In this document: one piece after another, positions 47,661 through 59,817 of the stretch
How positions within the stretch are numbered: the first letter of the stretch is position 1
How the letters are laid out: the number at the start of each line of letters is the position of its first letter
NCBI GenBank assembly: GCA_003508835.1
Contig: PUFA01000144.1
Location: forward strand, 558,001 to 622,000
Length of the DNA: 64,000 bases
Direction: 5' to 3'
DNA from: Eonycteris spelaea
Lineage: Eukaryota > Chordata > Mammalia > Chiroptera > Pteropodidae
Translations under genes and position numbers: made by a program
Notes under the pieces: generated by a model
Told to the model about the DNA's origin: nothing
What the model saw: the letters and a program-made list of their open reading frames with translations, nothing else
Database searches by the model: none

Positions 47661-48439
47661 AAGAGTCTAGTTTCCTATTCTTTGCCACCTAAGGAATACC
47701 AGCTTAAGTGAGAGACCAACTTACTATCTTCAGGAGAATCTCTAGCTAACCTAGCTTGACCCAGCCAGTCTCATCAGCCATGGCAAAGGTACAAACATAG
47801 ATGCCAGGTGCCAAAGCGCTAGCTTTTGGTAGAAGAGCAATTATCTGAAAAGGGGTGGGCAGCATTTTGAATAAAATTTATCACCAGTGAAGGTACCCAT
47901 TTACTGGGAAGTCTGGATACATAGTCCCCTGTGTTTTGTCTCTTTTCATTTTTAAGTTAGTTGGTCATATCTCTGCCCATCAACTCCTACCTAAAATGCT
48001 TGTACTCACTCTTAATAGGGTTTCATACTTCACAGATAGATTCTTTAGAAAGTACATTACATTCAGATGCCTTTTTCACATTTTTCACAATTCTCTTTCT
48101 TTTTTCTTCTGTTGCTGTTTATGCATAGAGGAAAACAAGGAAAGATTTTCTGATCCTCACATTTTATAATTCCTCAGCTCTCCCTCGTGCATCCTCCCCA
48201 GGTTTCTATGAAATTACTCCTTTGAGGACGTCCTCCTTCAGGGCTGGTCCTGTGGCTCATTCTCTGCTGCTGAGGGTGCAAGCTGCTCAGCCTTTCTGGA
48301 CTTTGGATGGATCTTTGATATGATATAGCGGGAGACTTAAAACTGCTCATTCTCTTTACTGAAAGACCTCCCCTTTGGAATAACACAAAGGAAAAATCGA
48401 TGCCATGCATAGTTATGCATAGTGTTCTTCACTCAAGTG
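47661..48439. other. No recognised feature
   Basis: No repeat or gene recognised. Confidence 0.5.
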
Positions 48440-48815
48440 CTTTGCTTTTAAAAAATAAAGATTAAAAATTGGAAACAATTAAATGCTAAAACAATTAACC
48501 TTGTTAAATAAAATATGATTTATCCACGTGACAGAATTCTATTAAGCAATTAAATATTTGTTTATGAAGACTATTTCAGGAAATGGAAACATGTTTATGC
48601 AATACTGTAAAGTAAAAAAAGCAGATACCAAAAGTGTAGATAGATGATGATCATAAACACACACACTCACACGCTGCAAACTGGAAGGAAAGAAATATTA
48701 ACTGTGGTTCCTTCCAGATTCTCAAGATAGTGAATTATAAATAGGTTTTATTTTTTATACACTTTTTGTTGTTGTTGTTTTTAAATTTGTTCACAGTGAA
48801 CAAATATCACTTTCA
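48440..48815 (+). mobile_element. Ancient LINE-1 3' end
   Basis: Matches an old L1M 3' end: 'aaaaattggaaacaattaaa', 'tatgaagactatttcaggaa', 'gcagataccaaaagtgtaga', 'ttcacagtgaacaaatatca'. No coding capacity left. Confidence 0.65.
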
Positions 48816-49999
48816 TAGTTGGGAGTTTATTAAGAACTCTCCATGTCTGTAGATGTGGGATATATTTAATTCTTTACATTTTGGTTTTAGAGACAGCAAA
48901 AAGCATGTTGACATGAAATAGTTTTGAGCAAAGTAAGTGTGTCATATCTAAATCATATTGAAGAAAATGCAATAAAATAACTTAAAAATGACAACAAAAA
49001 TGGCTTTACTCACTTAAGTAAGGAAAGTGTATTTTGTTCAATATATTTCCTCATTGAAGAATGTTGTTTCTACAAGAAGAACAAAATGTTCACTTGAATT
49101 TCTACCTTTGACAATCCTCCAAAGCAAAGGTCAGAACAACTTCCTTCTGCATCACCATACTGTGGCAGCTGTCTGATTTATACCTCTGATTACAGTTTTG
49201 TCTCCTACAATATGCTAACGTGAGTGAGGTCAGAGATTCTGCTTTCACTCAGTTTTCTTGTTTTCGTGGCTTAAAGTCAAATTATTCATATTACTTTAAT
49301 GCAGTTCTGTTTAGCTTAATTATATACTGAAAATCTGGCACACATAATTAATCAGGGTATTGCTAGTGACTGTGGAACAACCTGTATCTGTTGGAAATTT
49401 TATTACAAAATAGCGGATGTAAGGGGAAGGGAGATAGGAACAGATGAGAGAAAAAACCATGACATGTTTTTTTTGGATGAGTGTTATCAAAGTGGTCATG
49501 TGTGTTGGGAGAAATCAATTGAGTTTTATGGACATGTCCTCACTTCTGGGAAACCCAAAATATCTCTTCTATTGTTCTTTGCCTGCCAGGCTGACACACC
49601 AACAAGACCTACCTCGTATATTTTTTTATTTCACCTCATACAAATAAAAAGACGCATTGTTCCACAAGTCACAGAGGAACACTGGGCACAACCAGTGTGA
49701 TTATAAAATCCAGGGCTTTAACAAACTTTCGCCTTCAACTCAGTATTCAATCATTATTCCTATACCCTCTCACTTGTTTCACATAAGAAAGTAGGGGAGA
49801 AAAATCGCACTCCAAATTTTTTTCCAAGAAAGTTCTTTTATTTAAATTTTCTTAGAATTCATGAACTCTTAAGAAAGTCTATTTTAAGAAAATGTAATAA
49901 TTGATTAAAAGTTTTTTTTAATTTGCTTTATACATTGCTATGAGAAGCTGTTGTACAGACATTAGCAAATCTAGTATTCTTTGTAGCACCTCTTTTAAT
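48816..49999. other. No recognised feature
   Basis: AT-rich, no repeat or gene recognised. Frames at 49444-49700 are short and unrecognised. Confidence 0.5.
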
Positions 50000-50290
50000 A
50001 ACAGCTCTATTTGCCCATCATTTGTCTTTACTGAGTGCCTTCTGTGAGCCACTACCAGGCTGGGTTCTAAGTTTCATTAGATACAAGATGACAATTATTG
50101 TTCTTATTCTCAAGGATCTTATAGGTGCATGGTAAAGTAGCCTCATGAAGCCAGGGTCACATGTAGTGTGATAAGTCCTCTCACTAAGGTGGACACAAGG
50201 CTACCTAGCCTCCCATTAGTCCAGGAAGGCTTCTCTGAGGAGGTGACACTTGACAGCATTTTGCAGGATAACTCCAAGGAAGCCAGGTAG
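50000..50290 (-). repeat. LINE-2 fragment
   Basis: Reverse L2: 'ctttactgagtgccttctgt', 'tctcaaggatcttataggtg', 'ggaaggcttctctgaggagg', 'tgacacttgacagcatttt'. Confidence 0.7.
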
Positions 50291-50329
50291 AAAAATGGAG
50301 CCCTTACATCCCCTGTTTCTTCAGTAATT

Positions 50330-50470
50330 CTTACAGCACTGTTAACTCCATTACATAAATGAGAATACTAAGGAACAGAGGTGTTAAAGGATTTAAGCAG
50401 TGTCACACACCCAGAGAGTAAAATGTCTGGCTGCAAACCAGGCATTCTACAGATGAATCTTGGCTCTACC
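50330..50470 (-). repeat. MIR SINE
   Basis: Reverse MIR: 'ttacataaatgagaatacta', 'aaggatttaagcagtgtcac', 'acccagagagtaaaatgtct'. Confidence 0.65.
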
Positions 50471-50911
50471 CGCCAAGGCAAAACAAAGAACCTATCGTTT
50501 TGCTAGAATGTGCAATGCCCACACAAAGACACTTCACAGAAAGTGCATTATTTGTAAATAAAGATCTTTATTACCTCCCAGAGATATCAAGTGAACTTAA
50601 AAAACTGCTTCCTGCAAGCATTTTCCTCAGCCAAAACCAATGTAGCACATGTTAAGTACCCGGCCCAAGATGACGATAATGGGGAAACTGGGGATCCCAA
50701 CACACATGCTCTTTTCACTCCCCTGAAACTCTGATCACTCTATCAGGGGCTCCTGGGCACTGACCTGGCTATTTCTCCACCTTACATTACCCCAAACTTG
50801 CACCTCCAACAAAGTCCCTTTTCTCTTTTACATAATTGTTATGGTCATTGCCACTGTTGAGTGAAAAATAAAATATCTCTGTGCTGACATGTCACTTTAT
50901 GTTGTTCTATT

Positions 50912-50912
<1 letters not shown>

Positions 50913-50945
<33 letters not shown>
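50913..50945. repeat. (GA)n microsatellite
   Basis: About 16 pure GA units. Confidence 0.95.
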
Positions 50946-50947
<2 letters not shown>

Positions 50948-52032
50948 TGAAGCCAGCAGGAAATAAGCCTGTTTGATGAAAGGCAACAAAATTATAAAAG
51001 TGGTCAAATTCCACAGAATCTAACTAAATATGAAGAAACTGAGGTCAGAATATGCTTTCAAGAAGTGGCTATGGCCAGGATGAATCACTGCCCCACCAAG
51101 TACCAGACACATTTCAGCAACTTCAAGAAAGAAAGACAGGAGCACTTAAATAGACTGCCCGGATTTGGTCACCATGGTGATTCTTTGTCATTATTGAGCT
51201 GGATTCAGAGGGTGAAGACCCCACCAAAAATGGAGAGCATGCAGCCGAATGGGTGGTGTCTATGCTTTCAGCAGCAAACAGTGGATGTCTGAAATTCATT
51301 TCTGAGCTCTCCACAGGTCAAAAATAATCCAGTCTTGACCTCATCTTGTCCCACCCTCCAGGGGTTTCCAGAGACCAAGAATAACATCTCCATGAGGCAT
51401 TTGGCTTTCCACTCTCTCCCAAGTACAAATTTTGTTTCATAACTATTGTTTTGGTTATTGTTTGTGTTAACTTTAAAGCATGTGTAATTGATTCAAAACT
51501 GTTCTTTGAACATAACCAGTTTAGAAATAAATATAAAGAAGATCTCTTGTATATTTGTCATCAATTTTCATTTGCAAAAGAAAGCACAGGAGAGGGTTAT
51601 TTAGCAGCATATTTTCTGTATCTTAGAGAACCAACTCTTCCAGCCGATGCTCTTAATCATGAATACATTGCCATGTAAACCAACGAAAAGACACTTTCCC
51701 TTATTATAGCCTTTGTGATATGGTTCATGGTTCTTGCGCTACACCAAGACACTGTTTACTTCTACTGGGCCAAAGAATTTCATTGGGAAAAGATGATCCT
51801 ATGTCTTTAGCCAAAGACAAGTTTGTATCCTTGGGTTTACTGGGCATCACTTACAGTATGTTAACATTTTATATCCCTCTCCTTTCTATAAGAGTTGAAA
51901 CAGAATTGAAGATTAGGAAAAAATGGAATAATTCATTAGCTCTATCCATCCCACAATAAACCCATACATGAATAAAGAAGAGAGAACAAGAGCAGAAAGA
52001 TATTTGGGGCTATGATGGGAGTGGGGGGTGGG
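50946..52032. other. No recognised feature
   Basis: Frames at 51065-51292, 51451-51678 and 51720-51959 (75-79 codons) have no recognised similarity. Confidence 0.45.
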
Positions 52033-52083
52033 GTGTGCACATGCATGCTCACACGTGCACACGCCCACTCCCTCATGCATGTG
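52033..52083. repeat. Alternating purine-pyrimidine tract with short palindrome
   Basis: Positions 52033-52047 and 52051-52064 alternate purine and pyrimidine perfectly. The 10-bp arms cacatgcatg (52038-52047) and catgcatgtg (52074-52083) are exact inverted copies. Such tracts can adopt Z-DNA. Confidence 0.8.
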
Positions 52084-52149
52084 TTAATCTCTACCCCTGT
52101 CCTAGGCAAAGATAAAACATGATCCTCATTCATTTACAGTTAATCTCAA

Positions 52150-52620
52150 AGGTTAATTTTGTTGCCTCTACGCTGTAAACAAAGAAGATATTTCTTTACC
52201 TGCACGGGGCCTTTTGCCATAAACGAAACAGAAGAAAGTCAGTGCGTCCTGAGGATTATGGAGAGGTCGGAAGATCCGAAGAACCTGGTGCTGACAGACC
52301 TGCTTATTAAAAAGCGTACTCTGGTGGCCGGGCTGCTGCTGATGGCCTGACACAGCCGGACTTCAGAAGGCCAGCGCACAATCAGCGGACTGTGCTGCTC
52401 CGGGGACAGTGGGCACGGGGGAGCCTTTTCTAATTTGTCAAAGTTGTATCTAATTCCACAGAACAAAGTTCGCAAAGAGAGATGAGCAGAATCCACAATT
52501 ATTGCTCATTCACCAAGCCCTTGATGGAGCGATAGGAGCTGTGCACAGCTAGGGTTTTGTAAAGTAACCCGACCCTGCCAGTCGGCTTTGGGTAATTCTG
52601 CCTTGTGGGCATAACAGTTT
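52150..52620. other. Local CpG-enriched segment
   Basis: About 17 CpG sites in 470 bases, well above the neighbouring DNA, though far from a classic CpG island. No repeat recognised. Frames on both strands (60-85 codons) are unrecognised. Could be a conserved regulatory element or a low-methylation region; sequence alone cannot decide. Confidence 0.4.
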
Positions 52621-53995
52621 CCCTTGTTTTTTGTTTAATAGGATTATTTCTCAGAATATTAAAAAGATAACATCAACATCTTTCAGTGGCCCCATAAACT
52701 ATTTCTGGAAATATAAAAAAATGGTTCAGGTGATTTTCTTACTCCTGATATGACTTTTGTTCTCTTATAAGCTAAAAAGAAAGGCATGTGGTTTTGTGAG
52801 GGGTGTGCCTAGAGCAAACAAAATAAAATGTTTACATTTTCTAGAAAGGTAATATCATTCAAAGTTACATTGCCCATTGAAATTCCTGCCTGCCTGTTTG
52901 GGAAAAGAACTGCCTTTCAAATGAGAGCTTAGAAGTTTAAACTCGGAAAATTTAGAGGTGGTTAAGGAGGAAGACGTAGATATATTAGTTTACACATGTC
53001 TGGAAAGGCTACTAAAAGAAAATATATTCTCTAGAAGAAAAAGTATTATCCAATCTTCCAATGAAGTCTCTAAAAAAACCCTGCCTGCTTGTTGGTAAGA
53101 GTGGCACATCCCAGCAGAAGCAGGCTCAGATCTGTCAGGGGTTCTGTTGGTCCAAGTCTGCCCACTCCAGGAGCCAGGTTGCTCAGGTCCACTCAGGTCA
53201 GTGACTTCTCCATAGTAACACCTGAGGGGTTCTTGTAACTCACTGTTTTATAAGAACAAAAGGAAGACCTGGGAAGAATTGAATCCAGATGATAGAATGC
53301 ACCCCAGACCACTACTAAGCAGTTCATTGACACATGAACTACAATGTGCATGTGGGTAGAACCAGAGACCAAGTCAGGTCCGACTACCCATCCATCCTCA
53401 TCACATGTTTAGTGAAACTCTGCCTGGAGTCTCGCCTAGGTCCTCTTGAAGCCCCATCTCCTTTGTTGGATGATTCTTCATCCCACACCCAGTCTCCCTT
53501 AAATTGGTCACACTCTTTTTAACCCAATAGCAAAGATTCTCAGTTTAGTCATTGAAAGTTCATCAAAATTCACTACTCGCCTTCTACTGAATTCACTGCT
53601 ATGTTTTTTGGCTCTAGATATTGATCTCCTCAGTGCATAGCCCCACATAGTGTAGCAATTTCAGCAAATGTGATTCTCTTCCAAAACAGTGGACACCGCT
53701 ACCTGTTGCTGCAAAATTTTCTTTTGCCAAACACCTATGAGGAGATTAATTTTAAGGGTCATCCTAGTTTTAGGCAAGAAAAAGAAAAATCTCCAGGTGG
53801 AATATACCTGGAAGACAATTCTTTTTTTACTTAGAAACCCTTTGCTGTTTCCTATTCTCCTCTAGCAAACAAGCCTTTGGGTGCAGGGCCAGAGATTAAA
53901 AGAGCACCTTGCTTGTTTCACACCTGAAATTAGGCTTTGGGAAAGAAGCCTGCAACAGTGAACAGGACCTGGAATTTTAAATTAAAATCCAATAC
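52621..53995. other. No recognised feature
   Basis: No repeat or gene recognised. Confidence 0.5.
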
Positions 53996-54096
53996 GATAA
54001 GAGTCTCACAGGACGTAAGTGCCCTAACCAGGATTTAATGTCAAAATTTAATGTCAAATCCTGGTTAGGGCACTTACTTCCTGTGAGACTCCTATC
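53996..54096. repeat. Long near-perfect inverted repeat
   Basis: A 41-nt arm at 53996-54036 is the reverse complement of 54056-54096 with two mismatches. The 19-nt loop and adjoining bases contain a 13-nt unit (atttaatgtcaaa) repeated in tandem. The right arm is the start of a MIR; the left arm is its inverted copy. A transcript would fold into a hairpin of about 100 nt. Confidence 0.97.
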
Positions 54097-54230
54097 ATAT
54101 CTGAGCCTCATTTTTCTCATATAGAATGGAGCTGAAATCATGCTTCTATATTGCAGGGCTGATGTGAGAAGTAGGTGAGCCAGGATATATGAGGATACCT
54201 TATAAAATGTTCTACAAAAGTTAGCTGGTG
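54056..54230 (+). repeat. MIR SINE
   Basis: Forward MIR from 'aaatcctggttagggcactt' through 'tctgagcctcatttttctca' and 'ggctgatgtgagaagtaggt'. Its first 41 bases form the right arm of the hairpin at 53996-54096. Confidence 0.7.
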
Positions 54231-55114
54231 AGTTTGCTTGGTTGTTTGGGGTTGTTTTATATATATATAATTATTAACTGCTTTGACTTATTAGCAAGCT
54301 ATGTCCCCACCTGGTTGATCAGCCCACATAATAGTCTTAACCTATAGTCCTTTGTAAGACCCATTCCCCATTGCAATTAAATGGCCCATGGGGGTGGGAA
54401 TTTCATATCCCATTCTATCAAAACATAAATGTTTACATAAAAATCGACTTTGCCATCTTGATTGGATTTTGGTCAAATAAAAAATGTTTCAAACCAAGTA
54501 TGTAAAACTGAGTATACAGTGCGTTTATATAAGAAAAACCACCCACGTGATATTATTTTAAGGTATTTACTTACATTTCTCTCCTCCAACTTACAAAAAA
54601 CAGTTTTTGGAAAGCTTAAAATATAAGGCATGAATAGCATAAAACTGAAAAATTATTAAAATGAGTAAAAAGTGAATCTATGCTAACAAAAATTTCTGCA
54701 GCTGAACACAAAACTTAAGCACCAAATTTATTGACAGTCAAAGCAACATGGTCAAGGTTGTGAGAGAAGCGGCTTTCCTTGTCTACCTTAAGAAAGACTC
54801 AGAGGGAGAAAGTCATTTCCTAACTCTAAATTCTGGAAGAAAATTTTCACAGGAGTCTTCATATGACTGAGTAGGAATAACACAGTAAGTACCCATAAAA
54901 GGTTTTCTTAAAACAATCACTCTTATTGGTCAACTGCCCTATTGAAAGGAAATATGAATTTGGAAACCCACTTTGGAAAAGGAAGTTTGCTATTTGCAAT
55001 AAAACTTGGTAACTCTTGACTCATCATATACCTTACTGGAATTTATATTTTCAATAATGATGAACTTATATAATACAAGTTTTATAATGAATTAATTTTG
55101 TTTGTTATAATTAG
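54231..55114. other. No recognised feature
   Basis: AT-rich DNA; no repeat or gene recognised. Confidence 0.5.
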
Positions 55115-55360
55115 CTAGGATACATCGAGTTCTCATTATGAGCCAGACAAGTGCTAAACCGTTTATCTGCATTGGCTCATTTAATCCTCCCCAAACTCTT
55201 ACAATACAGGGATTATTATTTCACTCATTTTGCACATGAGAAAATTGAGACTTATGGAAGTAAAGAATTTTGCCCGAGGTTACACGACCTGTAAGTCATT
55301 GTGGAGTTTGAACTTGAAGCCAGCTCAAGGTTATCTGCCAGACCCCCTCACCACCATGCA
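55115..55360 (-). repeat. MIR SINE, near full length
   Basis: Reverse MIR: 'ttctcattatgagccagaca', 'ggctcatttaatcctcccca', 'gcacatgagaaaattgagac', 'gcccgaggttacacgacctg'. Confidence 0.85.
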
Positions 55361-56099
55361 AACCTGCCTCACACACTTTCAGACTGACTTTATAAGGACT
55401 CCAACTAGCCATTAAATGAATGCAAAGTGTATTGGATTTGATCAAAAAAGCAAGTTGCCGTCCAACACAGATTCTATATTGTACATTGAGAATTTATTAA
55501 TAGTACATTTATGAAGGAAAAAAAAAGAGATGTTATTTCTGGTCTGCTGGTGGCCAAGACTGAAGAGCCAATCAGGGGACCTTAAGAGAAGTGTGAACAC
55601 TTCACTTGAAAATTGGGTCCAAAGCCCACCTGACTGCCACTTTGCTTCCCCAGAAAGTCCAGTAGACCTTCTCCCTTGTGCTACAAGATTCCCTTCTGGA
55701 GGTAGAGCCTTATGTAAAGATGACTGATCTTTGCTTCATGATCTTTGTGCAAACAGTCTGGTTATGTCAACAAGTTGGCAAGTGTCATTCTGCCTCTCTA
55801 GGCAGCACGGTGCTGTATATTTTGTTAACCTGCAGCAACCATGTGATGATTTTAATGGACTCTCAGTCTCAGTTTCCTCATCTGAAAATGAGAAATTATC
55901 ATGAATGAGAAATAGATCATGGCGCCTTAAAAGGTCTAAAAGTATGAGATCCCATGATCCAGTCTTTTTCCGTCAGGGAATTTCCCTCAAGGTTCACAAA
56001 TCTCTTTTCCTCAAATCTAAACAGGAACACCTTAAGGTCAAATATCTCTCTTCTTTCACCATCTCTTACAGAGACTTATTTTAGCAAAAGAATAACATA
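55361..56099. other. No recognised feature
   Basis: No repeat or gene recognised. Confidence 0.5.
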
Positions 56100-56300
56100 T
56101 AAAGGCTCTGGGTACAACTTACAACTGTGTGTTCTGGCAAGTTATTTAAGCTTAATGCTTTAATTTATTCATCTGTAAAATTAACATAATAATAAAATAT
56201 ACTTCATATGGCTATCATGAACTTCAAATGAGTCAGTAGCTATAATATGCTTAGAACCATGCTGACAACGAGTAAATGCTCAGTAAACAACAGCCCACAG
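56100..56300 (+). repeat. MIR SINE
   Basis: Forward MIR: 'ttctggcaagttatttaagc', 'tattcatctgtaaaattaac', 'acttcatatggctatcatga', 'gagtaaatgctcagtaaaca'. Confidence 0.7.
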
Positions 56301-56849
56301 CCATCCCTCTCAGATTCAAGCCTCTATTCTCAAGACATCATGCTTATTGTACATATTTTTTAGTCTCCCATCCACTAGAGCTGTGACTTATTCCAACCTA
56401 ACACAGAGGTCAGTCCCTTCCACATCCACAGCCCACCAAGGCATCTCTCTTTAGTCCCTCCAACAGCAAATGGAAGAAAAAATGTTTTATGAGACTTTCC
56501 CAGATGTTGGAGCTTCAGATGTAAAATCCCTCTGGTTTTTAAATTCACCACTTCTACTCCACCCTTTTCACTTATGTGCAAATACATTTACCCTTCATAT
56601 GTGCTGCACAGCACTCTTATTTTAGAAGTCACCTATTTGCAGATAGGGTTTGAGGCCAGTACAAAAATGGACTGTTACTGTTTTTTAGTAGACTTGAGAA
56701 TTTTTTAGTAGATTTTAGAGTTTATATACATTAGATAAATCAGTGGTTGTCTTAAACTAGAGAAAAAAATTATAAATTTTACCTGAACAAGGAGCAAAAT
56801 GTGTTGTGTCTTTTATTTCATTATTCAAAAACCATACTCCCTTTGAAAT
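56301..56849. other. No recognised feature
   Basis: No repeat or gene recognised. Confidence 0.5.
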
Positions 56850-57510
56850 ACAGAAGTCATCTTTAGCTTTTCTGTCTTATGCCCTGGATCTAATCATGCT
56901 AAGTCCTATTAAACTCTTCCTTCCTAGCTCTCTCTGAGATGCACTCAGAGTACGTCATACGGCTCTCCCCTAGCATCTCTTGCAGTCTGTTTCATATTAA
57001 AGTTATTTATGCACATGCCTGTCTCCCACACTAGATCTTTTGGACTGGGAGGTCCTGGCGCCTGATTTGTCTTTGTATCTCCAGCAGCATTTATCACACA
57101 AGGTCTATACTACCCTGTACTTCCCACTACACACACACGCGCGCATGCATATACACACACACAGAGACACACACAGCACTGGTTCATTCTTGCATGATTT
57201 TTTGCTCTTGTTCCTTTTGCCCCAAATGCTCTCACCTCCTACGCTATTTACATGATGAAACTCTTCTTAGCTTTCGAGCCCAACGCCATTCCTCACCCAC
57301 ACTCACACTCCTCCTGCAGGTTCCATTATTTCTATGACAGTACACTGAGCATCTCACGGTGTTCACGTTCTCACACACTCTTTTGTCTTCTCTACCTGAT
57401 TGTAAAGCCCTTAAGGGACAGAACCATGCCTTCTTCATCCTTCTGTTCCTCACAAATTTATCACAGAGCCACACTCAGCGGATACTCACAAATATTTGTA
57501 AAATTAAACT
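56850..57510 (+). repeat. LINE-2 fragments flanking a microsatellite
   Basis: 56850-57120 ('ttatcacacaaggtctatac' end) and 57180-57510 ('ctctacctgattgtaaagcc', 'ggatactcacaaatatttgt') both match L2 3' regions in forward direction, separated by the alternating tract at 57128-57176. They may be two copies. Confidence 0.65.
57128..57163. repeat. Perfect alternating purine-pyrimidine tract
   Basis: 36 bases alternate strictly (AC units, then cgcgcgcatgcatata, then AC units). A CG-containing core flanked by CA repeats is the best Z-DNA-forming sequence in the window. Confidence 0.95.
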
Positions 57511-59395
57511 AACTTGAATCTTTAGGACCAACTTCAAGAGTAAATGTTCTCTTTAAACAATTACCCTGAATTTCTCAGATACCTTGCCAGAAGAGTACTA
57601 AGGACAGTTTGTCTATCTATATATGTCATCCTATAGCTCTGACACATGAACAGGGAGTTTAGGACAAAGCATGAGCATGAATCAACAAGAAACCCATTCC
57701 AAGAAATTTGACTCCACTGTGGGTTGCACAGCCCAGTGGCAAAGCAAGAAGAGGAGGGAAAAGACCAAGCCTACGGCTCATATAAATTCAAAAGTAGAAG
57801 CTTAAGAAATACCACAAAATGAGCCACATGTGGGTTTCCAGTAAATAATTAGTGACTCTTCTGGGAGGAGCTTTCTGCTCTATGGCAGGGCATCAGGGGG
57901 GCTTGGACGCCCTGAAGAATATGTGTCCTGTGTCCTCATTAATGATAAGGGACTTCCTGAAACACTGGCCTTTCTGCCCCACAGGTAGCTTCAATTTTCA
58001 CCCCTGACGGGTCTCCGGAAAGAAGGGCACAACTCGTTCCCCAAGAAAAAAAGCTCTTCCCCTTGTCTCCAAACTGTGGCATTAACCTTCGTTTTAGTGT
58101 GCACTACAATTCAAAAAGTCTGCCCCGAAGACTATTGAGAGATAGACAGATGATTTTATAATTTTGTACTCAAATGAAAAGAAAAAGTTGTGTGAAGTCT
58201 TTGAGTGAAATTTCCACCCCGTCCCTTTTTATTTCATCAGATTAAAATGGTTTCACTGTTTTTAGAGTGGGTTCCTCTTAAGAGGATGCAAATTTATACC
58301 ATTTTCTGCATTCTTAGGATCACATGCTCTGCTTAAAATCCACACTCCACTTCAGTTACACACATGTAATTCTTCCTGACCTAGATGGAATGGAATACAC
58401 ATAGCAAATTGAGAATACAGATTGGCCTGAAAGCCAAGGAAAGAAAGCTATGGTCTGCATGTCATCCCACGTACAGACTTCTTGGGGACTTTTTTTATTT
58501 TTTAATTGCGCCTCCTTTTAAAAGGAAAATAAGCTGTTCTTTCATTTCTTATTACAGTCTAGGAGAGATCAGCACCTAAAGAAAGAGACTGCAATATTGA
58601 GAGACACATGTGGAAATCGCTTCCATGATGGTAATTTCCTGAACTGCTTTCAAAAGCTCTTTTTTGGCTTAAAGAGTCCATGGAGCCCTTTTAAGATTTT
58701 ATACAAAGAAACTGATCAGTTTCATAATGTTGTGATGAAATTAGAGCCCAGATTGCTTAGCTGGGATAACTTTACACACAGTAGCTATCCTTCTCTTAGA
58801 GATGGGCTGCAATTGTTTTGGGTGGGGACTGGCAGGGCAATTGCCCCTCTAGAGGATTTAAAACAAGGTGGAATGGCGTGGAGTAAAAACAGAGGCTTGA
58901 ACCTCACTTGCAGCAATTCAAAGGGTTGACAAGAATATTCTGACTTCCTGATCATGGGCTCTTTTTTGATTTCCACACTCAGTGAGAGAACAGTCTTCTT
59001 CCCCTTATTCAACGGGAGCTAAACACATTTGTATCCCCTGCATCCTAGAAACTGCCATGCTGTGGAGTCGAGACATCATGAGTCCTGGATCATCGATGTA
59101 ACTTTACATTTGACAAAATCTCTCCTGCTTTACCCAATCCTAGCTCTTTTTGGCCAGATGGCAAATAAATCCCATACCAGTTCTCTGGTTACAGGAAATC
59201 AAGTACAAATGGAAGTGCTAAGGAACTTTTCTGAAATCAGAGGCTGGGCCTCTACCCACAACTGCCTCCCTGGTATGGAAAAGAAGCACATTTTATTTTG
59301 GTAACTGTCATAAATTACCCTTGTTTGGAAGTCACCAGGTGGCTCTATTTTTCTGTCAGGAATTTCCTTCCTATGAAAGAAGAGAGGGACTTCTC
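57511..59395. other. No recognised feature
   Basis: No repeat or gene recognised. Frame 58597-58929 (110 codons) is unrecognised. Confidence 0.45.
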
Positions 59396-59817
59396 TTAAA
59401 AATGGTGATACTTTCTGTTTTATTTGTTCTATTTTTTTAGATTCCACATATAGGTGAAACCATGAAGTATTTGTCCTCCTCTGACCTATTTCACTTAGCA
59501 TAATACTCTCTAGGTCCATCCACGTTGTCACAAAACAAAACAAAAGCGGACTCATAGAAACCAAAGGAATAGTTACAAGAAGGGAGGGGGTAGGAGGATG
59601 AGTGATAAAAGTGAAGAGGAATATAGGCAATTATATTGTGATAAATTTGCCTGGTGACAGATGATTACTACTAGAATTAGTGAAGTGATCACATTGTAAG
59701 GTATAAAAATGTCATACCCCTATATTGTACACCTGAAATTAATATAACTAATATTATATACCAACCATACTTAAATTTTATAAAAAGCAAATAATATCAC
59801 TAAAAAATATGGTGATA
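59396..59817 (+). mobile_element. LINE-1 3' end with 5' inversion
   Basis: Positions about 59411-59533 are L1 sequence in reverse (the end of ORF2 and start of the 3' UTR), and about 59534-59797 continue the same element forward to its 3' end ('gtacacctgaaattaatata'). The two parts meet at neighbouring consensus positions, the hallmark of twin priming. Flanks ttaaaaatggtgata (59396-59410) and taaaaaatatggtgata (59801-59817) look like a slightly altered target duplication. The 143-codon minus frame across it is not a gene. Confidence 0.85.

Noticed and set aside
59199..59630. 143-codon minus frame
   Set aside because: It crosses the inversion junction of an L1 and has no coherent protein signal.
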